From positions 67,295,703 through 67,359,702 of the forward strand of contig CAMGYJ010000002.1 in assembly GCA_946122785.1 (NCBI GenBank): a stretch of DNA of 64,000 nt, given 5' to 3'. Origin of the DNA: Linum tenue (Eukaryota; Streptophyta; Magnoliopsida; Malpighiales; Linaceae). Shown in pieces: positions 58,003 through 64,000 of this stretch (its first letter is position 1; every line of letters starts with the position of its first letter). Both the position numbers and the translations under genes were made by a program. The notes below the pieces were generated by a model. The model was given only the letters and a program-made list of their open reading frames with translations. It ran no database searches and was not told the DNA's origin.

Positions 58003-59810
58003 CACTACAACAAAAAGGGTTTATGCCAAGGGTTTTTTTGACCTATAGCAAGGGTTTTAACCCCTGCTACAAAGTGTAGCAAGGGTTTTACCAACCCCTG
58101 GACGAACACTCGCCAATGCTGCCCCTGCTACGTGTAGCAAGGGGTTTTAGCAACCCACGGTGGAAGTCCCATCCAAGGGTTGTAGCAAGGGTTTTAACCC
58201 TTGCTAATGTACCAAGGGTTTCAAACCCTTGCTACGCGTTAATGTAAATTACAATGAGAAGATATTCGTAGTAATTCGTCACTAAAACTTTATGACCATT
58301 TGTGTGCAAAGCGAAATGGTCACCAAAGTGTCATCCTAACGAGAGGTGCATCATTAGCAACGAAATTTTGGTTGCAGATACTGGTATTTTGGTCATTATA
58401 TTGTTGGTAGAACCATCATTACCGTTGCATCCTAAAAAGAGGTTCCTCATTAGCAACGACATTTTCATCGCAAATACTGATTCCTGTCACTATATATCAC
58501 TATATACGAACGTTCTAATATAATTGGAACAAAAACTGATTTTTTACATCAACAACCCGACCATTATAATACAATTGGTCATTCTAATATAATTGGTAAA
58601 CCCTGATTTTTTTAACATTAACAAGCTCAACATTCTAGTCATAAATGTCATTCTATATCAACTAGAAGAGTCAGATCACTTTGTAAATAGGAAAACCCCA
58701 AAGATTTAAATCTATGCTCTTGAAGCAAACTATAAACAACGATTATAACCTCTGAACATGACTGCAGAAACTGAGAAGCTGGCACCTTGATCTCATTGTT
58801 TGTTCTTCCTGGCAGCCTCCTCGCAATAGTGGACCACCAGGCCAAATAAGATAAAATCTAGTCAATATATTAATCATCCATTAATCCCTTGATTAGTTCG
58901 TCTAGATTTAAAGAAACTGATTTAAAGATCAGGGTTATAATATTGAAAAAATTCATTAGAACTCTGTAGAAGGTTCAACTCAAGTGATTACTGATCATTG
59001 ATTATAATATACATGTTCCCCCAATTGGAATGCAACTCCACAATAATGCTCTCTTCCTGTGGAGTGATCTGGCCTCTCTTCATGCCTGGCCTCAAGTAAC
59101 TATCACCTGATCAGTCTGCAACTCTTGCCATTCCTCTTCAGTCCTGCTATTTCGATCAGGTTGTATACAAGCAGTAAAGCTAATTAGAAGTCGTCGGTAA
59201 ATTATCATTCATAACAAAAAAACTATCTATAATGGCTAACAAATACTAGCAACCATGGAAACAGAGAATTGGTTTTCATCGAAAATCCATTAAAATTGCT
59301 AGCTTAGAAATCAGATTAAGCAATTCAAATGCTCAAAATAATATGTGCTTGAGAATCCTCCTCTCCTGTACCTTATAAACAATCCCAGTATTAGTGAGTT
59401 TGGTGCAGAATCCACATTCAAACACCTCCTGGAAACCCTTCCGAGACAGCAAAAGGAAGCTTATATTAGTTGGCTAAAACATAGTCTCTACTGCATCTCA
59501 ACTTGAAGCCATGAACAAAAAAACATATGAAGCAATGGAGTAATCACTCATATGCAGACAATTACAAATAAAGACTTAAACATCAGTTGAAAAGATGTAC
59601 ACAACAATATGATCAGCAACAAATAATGCAATACGTAATACTCCTAGTACAATGACAGAGCACAATTAATTAACCACCCTGTCTAGTCCTTCTCTAATCC
59701 ATGATTCAAAACCCTCAAACCGCTGGAAGAGGGAGTTCTGAAAAAAGTTAGCGGGGGTTTGATGAACCCTTGCTATTGAACCCTCGGTATAGGGCACTTT
59801 TTTTGTAGTG
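58003..59810. mobile_element. Non-autonomous CACTA (CMC) element, 1.81 kb, with captured MYB fragment
   Basis: The termini CACTACAACAAAAAGGGTTT and CACTACAAAAAAAGTGCCCT (right end reverse-complemented) are flanked by the 3-bp duplication TGT (58000-58002 and 59811-59813). The subterminal regions carry several copies of AGCAAGGGTT/AACCCTTGCT in both orientations, as is usual for CACTA elements. No transposase is present. Confidence 0.92.
58786..59150 (-). pseudogene. Captured R2R3-MYB fragment (end of R2 and R3)
   Basis: On the minus strand, the first piece (about 59150-59104) has GLKRNGKSCRL from R2. It is followed after disrupted bases by YLRPGMKRGQITPQEESIIV and ELHSNWGN (about 59100-59014). 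After an intron-like gap comes WSTIARRLPGRTNNEIK, ending at a GTGCC donor at 58785. The split at WGN/RW matches the usual R2R3-MYB exon 2/3 junction. A stop and indels fall in the RLRW...NYL segment. The R3 helix residues are closest to the MYB48/59- or MYB27-like groups I know. It is a transduplicate, not a gene. Confidence 0.85.
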
Positions 59811-59954
59811 TGTTCTTAGTTAAATGTGGCATGAAGTAGTAGCTAATAATGCCCGCCTAATAAACTGCCAAGTTACTCCCATTATGGGGTCATACTAGTC
59901 CTTTCTTTGCTATCTATCCCGACATCTTGATTACTCTTGTCTTAGAGTATTTGG

Positions 59955-60420
59955 TTCTCTCTGTTTTGTGGTATGCATTAGGAGGTTTTTGGTTTGCATT
60001 ACAAAGTTTCTGGTGTGCTTTCGAAATTTTTGTGGTTTGCTTTGCGAGGTTTCTGGTTTGTTTTAATATATTTCTGGTTTGCATTATGAGATTTCTGGTG
60101 TACTTTCAAAAAAATTGTGGTTTGCTTTGTGGGGTTTCTGGTATGTTTTAGTGGATTTGTGGTATGCATTATGGTGTTTTTGGTATGCTTTTTATGGTTT
60201 GTTTTATTGCTTTTGTGGTTTGTATTAGGAGGTATTTGGTGTGTTTTATAAATAGTTGGGGTTTGCTTTGTGGTGTTTTCTGATATATTTTAGGCGATTT
60301 ATGGTATGTATTAGGTGGTTTCTAGTAGTATGCTTTATAATGTTTTTGTTATGTTTTATGAGAGTTATGGTCGCCATGAGTTCATGTTTCTGATTTGCTT
60401 TTTTGAATTGAAATTTCATA
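59955..60420 (+). repeat. GTTTGC-type tandem repeat array, copy 1
   Basis: About 25-35-bp degenerate units, such as GGTTTGCATTAGGAGGTTTC or TGGTTTGCTTTGTGAGGTTT, are repeated without a fixed length. The same array occurs at 62120-62930 inside the MULE. Phe/Val/Cys/Leu-rich frames here are repeat artefacts. Confidence 0.8.
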
Positions 60421-60449
60421 TTTAACTCTCAATCTAGCTTTAATATTTA

Positions 60450-61085
60450 GTGTCTTTGGGTTAGTTTTCAAATGATATATATACACGAAACACAACCAAG
60501 CTTGACCATTACAACCATTTAATACCATAGGATCACTATGTTACTCAGCTTTGAGAATTACAACTCTTCCTCCCTATCATCATGCATTCCACCAATAGAA
60601 GTATTGGGGATCATTCATCCAAGCTAGGCAAATACATGAATCTCAAGATGGTGAACTCCATTAGTTGGATCTTGCAACAGTGTAATGAATGGGAGTTTAG
60701 TTGTAATAGGAATTAATTGGGGGATCACTTTGTAATTGGGTTGTCATATAAATAGAGGAAGTAAACTGTAAACTGGGGCATCGAATAACAATTACAGAAA
60801 CCATTCTTCCTTGTTCTACTTCTTCTTCCTCTCCCCTGTTCTTTCTTCCTCCTCCCTATCATTCTGCTTCCAATCTTCCTCTCTTCTTCCCTCAATCTCA
60901 CTTTCTTCTTCTCTAAGTCAATCTCAATCGCCAGGACAGATCCAGAATCATTACAAACAGCGACCCGATTGATGGAGTAAATGGTAAAATAGTAGCTAAG
61001 GGATGGTAGCTCGGATGACAGTGAGGGCTTTGAGAACAATAAATTTAATGATTTCGTCGGAGATGTAAGCTTTTCGAGGTTGAGA
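60450..61085 (+). other. LTR-like sequence, unassigned
   Basis: A TATA-like CATATAAATAGAGG at about 60747 is followed by CT-rich sequence and AATCATTACAAACAGCGACCC at about 60947. The order resembles R/U5 and the primer-site junction of an LTR. No partner repeat was found. Confidence 0.35.
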
Positions 61086-61089
61086 TATT

Positions 61090-61600
61090 ACCAATAGATA
61101 TGCAATTAGAAGAGGATCGGTTCTCTCCATGGCAGCTCTCTCAATCTCTGACCGAGACCGGCCTTAATAAGGGATTGTTGTCGCAGGCTGAATTCGGATA
61201 CATAGATCGAAAATTGACGGTCAACAAAATCGATGGCTCATGCTCCGGACAGGACGACGACGATGATTCCGTATGTGTGTGTGGTGAATCGTTGTTGTTG
61301 TGGATGTTCCCCTCTGTCCAGATGCTCTGTTTTGCAGGCCACCGACGAGCTAAAGATGGACGACGACGAACAAGAAGGGGAGGAGGACTGGCGACCTCGA
61401 CGGCGGAAGAAAGAAGGAATGGCGGGGGATGAGATTCGTACTCGCGTTCATGCCGGCAGCAGAGGAGAGCGTACGGGAGATCGAGAGAGAGCTGGGCGGC
61501 TATGACTTGAAAATATTTTTTTTTTAATTTTGTTGTTAGTTTCCGTTTTTACCCCTGTTGTTACTGTAACAACATTATAGGTGTTGTTTTAGTATCCGTT
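61090..61600. mobile_element. Right part of an older MULE of the same family, interrupted by the MULE at 61601
   Basis: The GC-rich region (61200-61510) and the T-rich then CCCCTGTTGTTACTGTAACAAC...GGTGTTGTTTTAGTATCCGTT end correspond to the inner and terminal right end of the 61601-63825 element. The remaining CCC at 63835-63837, followed by TATCGATGAG, would be its real right boundary. Its left terminus was not found. Confidence 0.55.
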
Positions 61601-63825
61601 GGGACCAGTTACGGTAACAACACTCCTTGTGTTGTTATTGTAACAACACTAGTCTCCAACCAATAGGAAGCTAGGATTGTGATGACTTTTTATTAGATGA
61701 GTTGACCTAGTGTAAAATCAAAGCAGGGGTATAATTGTCATTATGAAAAATATGTTTAAATAAAAAAATAAAAAAATATATTTTTTTTATTTTTCGGAAA
61801 AAATATTTTTTATTTTCCGGCCAAAAATTTTGGTCGCCGGAATTCGGCCACCGGTCGTCGGAATCTGGTCGCCGGTCACCGGAATATACTTTTTTGTCGC
61901 CGGAATATGCTATTTTGTCATCGGAATATGCCATCGTCGCCGGAATATGCTTACCGGCGTCGGAATCTAGTCATCGGGACCGGAATATGCCTATCGGCGC
62001 CGGAATCTGCTCACTGACGGTCATCGGAGTTTGGTCAACGATTTTCATTGACCGGTCAACGGTCTTCGTTGACCGGTCAACGGTCTTCGTTGACCGGTCA
62101 ACGGCCAACGACCACCAGATGTTATGGTCTGCATTGTGAGATTTATGGTTTGGTTTCTCATATTTTTGTATGCTTTTTGTGGTTTGCTTTATCGTGTTTG
62201 TGGTTTGCATTAAGAAGTTTCTGGTTTGCTTTATCGTGTTTGTGGTTTGCATTGAGAAGTTTCTGGTTTGTTTTCAAAATTTTTGTGGTTTGCATTGATG
62301 GATTTCTGGTTTGTTTTAATATATTTGTGGTCTGCATTAGGACGTTTCAGGTTTGCTTTTTTGTGGTTTGATTTACTGTGTTTGTGGTTTGCATTAGGAG
62401 GTTTCTGGTTTGCTTCGCAAATGTTGTGGTTTGCTTTGTGAGGTTTGTGGTTTGTTTTAGGAGATTTGTGGTATGCATTCAGAGGTTTCTGGTTTGCATT
62501 AAGAAATTTATGGTGTGCTTTCGAAAATTTTGTGGTTTGATTTGCGAGGTTTTTGGTTTGTTTTAGGAGATTTGTGGTATGCGTTAGGAGGTTTCTGGTT
62601 TGCTTTATTGTGTTTCTGGTTTGCATTAAGAAGTTTATGGTGTGCTTTCGAAAATTTTATATTTGTGGGTAGCATATTTGTGGTTTGCTTTCGAAATATT
62701 TGTGGTTTGCTTTATGCGATTTTTGGTTTGTTTTAGAGGATTTGTGTTTTGGATTAGGAGGTTTTTTGTATGCTTTTTGTGTCTTATTTTATTATATTTG
62801 TGGTTTGTTTTATGAAATTTATGGTGTGTTTTAGAAATATTAGTGGTATGCTTTATTGTGTTTCTGGTATGTTTTTCGGAGACTTGTGCTTTGCATTTAA
62901 ACGTTTCTGATATGCATTTTATGGTTTGTGGGCAACAAATAATAATTTATCCGGCCACAAATAACACAAATTTCAAGTCTACAACTGAACCAACAGATCC
63001 AAAATAACAACATTGAATGAACGAATTGTAGTATTACTGTAGAAAGCTACACATTAAATTCAAAATGCAGACAAACCCTCCGCCGCTTCCGCCGCTTCTC
63101 CTATCTCCACCGTCTCCAAAATTTCTATTGCAACTCCGAGGCTGGCATGCGGAGCCTATCTCCAAACCACGACGTTCACCGCCACCGGGAGCTCCGGACG
63201 GAAGATGAAGCCGAATCCCTAGGCACTCTGTCCGCAATCACTGGAGTGATCGTTTCCACGACGTCCGTCGGCAATTCGAGACTCAATTCCTCCACCAATC
63301 GATTCACGAATTCCGTCCCGCGCTCCAATTGAGTGGACGATTGGCGCGGAGCCTCAGCCTTCTAATTTTCATCGTACGCTTCCTTCGGCGGCGATCTGGC
63401 GGGAAGGATTTTCTCTAGAGGAAGGGGCGAGGACCAGATGCGGCGGTTGACGAGTCAGTAATCTCCATGACGACGACGTCGACTCCTCCTCAGAGAGCAA
63501 CAACTGAGTGACAACTTGGATCTGCAAGTCGACGGCGACGGCCCTCACCCGGCCATCCTCTTCGTGTTGATGAATCAGTAGAACCTCAATAATTCCTTCA
63601 TCGACGACGACGGGGAAGAAGCAAGGACGGCGGAAAAAAGCGGGGCGGCGTGGAAGACGAGACGTGTCTAGATCGGGTGAAGGAAGATGAGGTCTGATGT
63701 GAGATTAGGGTGGGCTTGAATTTTAATTTATTTTATTTTTTTTAGTATAAATTTACCCTTTTACCCTTAATGAAACATGTTGTTATTATAACAACACTTA
63801 AGGTGTTGTTATACTATCGAGACCC
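61601..63825. mobile_element. MULE with a GTTTGC tandem-repeat core, 2.23 kb
   Basis: The left GGGACCAGTTACGGTAACAA and the reverse-complemented right GGGTCTCGATAGTATAACAA TIRs share the AACAACAC and GTGTTGTTAT blocks. The exact 9-bp duplication GTATCCGTT (61592-61600 and 63826-63834) flanks the element. The interior holds a CGCCGGAAT(A/C)TG-type array (61815-62030), three GTTGACCGGTCAACGGTC units (62040-62105), the GTTTGC array (62120-62930) and a GC-rich right arm (63050-63700). No transposase is present. Confidence 0.88.
62040..62105. repeat. Short tandem array of 21-bp GTTGACCGGTCAACGGTC units
   Basis: Three consecutive units, each containing the 12-bp palindrome TTGACCGGTCAA, lie inside the MULE. 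Confidence 0.85.
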
Positions 63826-63837
63826 GTATCCGTTCCC

Positions 63838-64000
63838 TATCGATGAGGAGGCTTCATTTTTTTTCTTTCTTTTAATAAAGGCAAGTCCAAAGACGCAAAA
63901 CAATGACTTGAATACAAGACTGACTCTTACTATACTCCTAGTTTGTATGCAGCCGCAAACTGCAATGAAGGAGCATGATATGGCACTACACATGGGTAGG
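63838..64000. repeat. Segmental repeat of the Gnk2 gene 3' flank (copy of 53918-54080)
   Basis: Collinear matches include TATCGATGAG, GGCTT-ATTTT, CAAG(C/T)C, AAAGAC, CTGACTC, TATACTC, TTTGTATGCA and GAGCATGATATG. The frame of reference suggests a second Gnk2-type gene on the minus strand beyond position 64000. Confidence 0.8.

Larger units (their letters stand above)
57796..59955 (+). pseudogene. Copia integrase remnant, split by a CACTA element
   Basis: Left part 57796-58002: after several frame changes it ends with AA-level matches to the integrase C-terminal catalytic region (NGLIERKTHHILELTRALLL in one frame). Right part 59811-59955: a degenerate continuation resembles the region before LRVFG (LINCQVT, then LRVFGS). 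The CACTA insertion at 58003-59810 explains the gap. It is non-functional. Confidence 0.6.

Noticed and set aside
58648..58845. A functional MYB gene
   Set aside because: Only the end of R2 and R3 remain, with a stop and indels, inside a CACTA element. There is no N-terminus or activation region.
60725..61039. 104-aa Lys/Arg/Glu-rich minus-strand frame
   Set aside because: It arises from the CTTCTTCCTC-rich stretch of an LTR-like sequence on the other strand.
62231..62736. Repetitive frames up to 131 aa (NANHK-, FWFAL-rich)
   Set aside because: They come from the degenerate GTTTGC tandem array inside a MULE.

Overview
The window is nuclear DNA of a flowering plant, most likely a eudicot. 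The evidence is GT-AG introns in recognisable plant gene families, MIR395 precursors, plant-type LTR and DNA transposons, and AT-rich intergenic DNA. I cannot name the species from sequence alone.

Layout from left to right. (1) 1-0.6 kb: last exon of a RAD6/UBC2-type ubiquitin-conjugating enzyme (+). A 1.76-kb DNA transposon follows (805-2560), carrying an apparent captured gene fragment. (2) 2.9-5.5 kb: a complete six-exon LRR receptor-like pseudokinase (-). (3) 5.5-31 kb: transposon-rich DNA with hAT, PIF/Harbinger-like, MULE, Helitron-like, LINE and gypsy remnants. Many boundaries are fixed by exact target-site duplications. Within it lie two related small genes for coiled-coil, probably tail-anchored proteins (23.1-23.8 and 27.0-27.5 kb, -). 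(4) 31.3-34.3 kb: a complete IQD (IQ67-domain, calmodulin-binding) gene (+). (5) 34.8-52.7 kb: a MIR395 cluster of six hairpins, all with the identical 21-nt mature sequence. Five are on the minus strand, four of them in two duplicated two-hairpin blocks about 6 kb apart, and one is on the plus strand. The cluster surrounds a secreted PQQ beta-propeller protein gene (35.3-37.4 kb, -), a TRIM element next to that gene's promoter, a hAT element and a nearly intact 5.2-kb Ty1/copia element (46.26-51.50 kb). (6) 53-64 kb: a single-domain Gnk2/DUF26 secreted cysteine-rich protein gene (-), a hAT element, a copia integrase remnant split by a CACTA element that carries an R2R3-MYB fragment, and nested MULEs with long tandem-repeat interiors. 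The last about 160 bp repeat the region downstream of the Gnk2 gene, so another Gnk2 copy may lie beyond the window.

Functional themes. The genes do not form an operon-like unit. The one coherent system is the MIR395 cluster. In plants miR395 represses ATP sulfurylase and a sulfate transporter under sulfur limitation. Here the cluster seems to have grown by tandem and block duplication and then been spread apart by transposons. The two blocks differ in an about 86-bp promoter-proximal segment that contains a TATA box.
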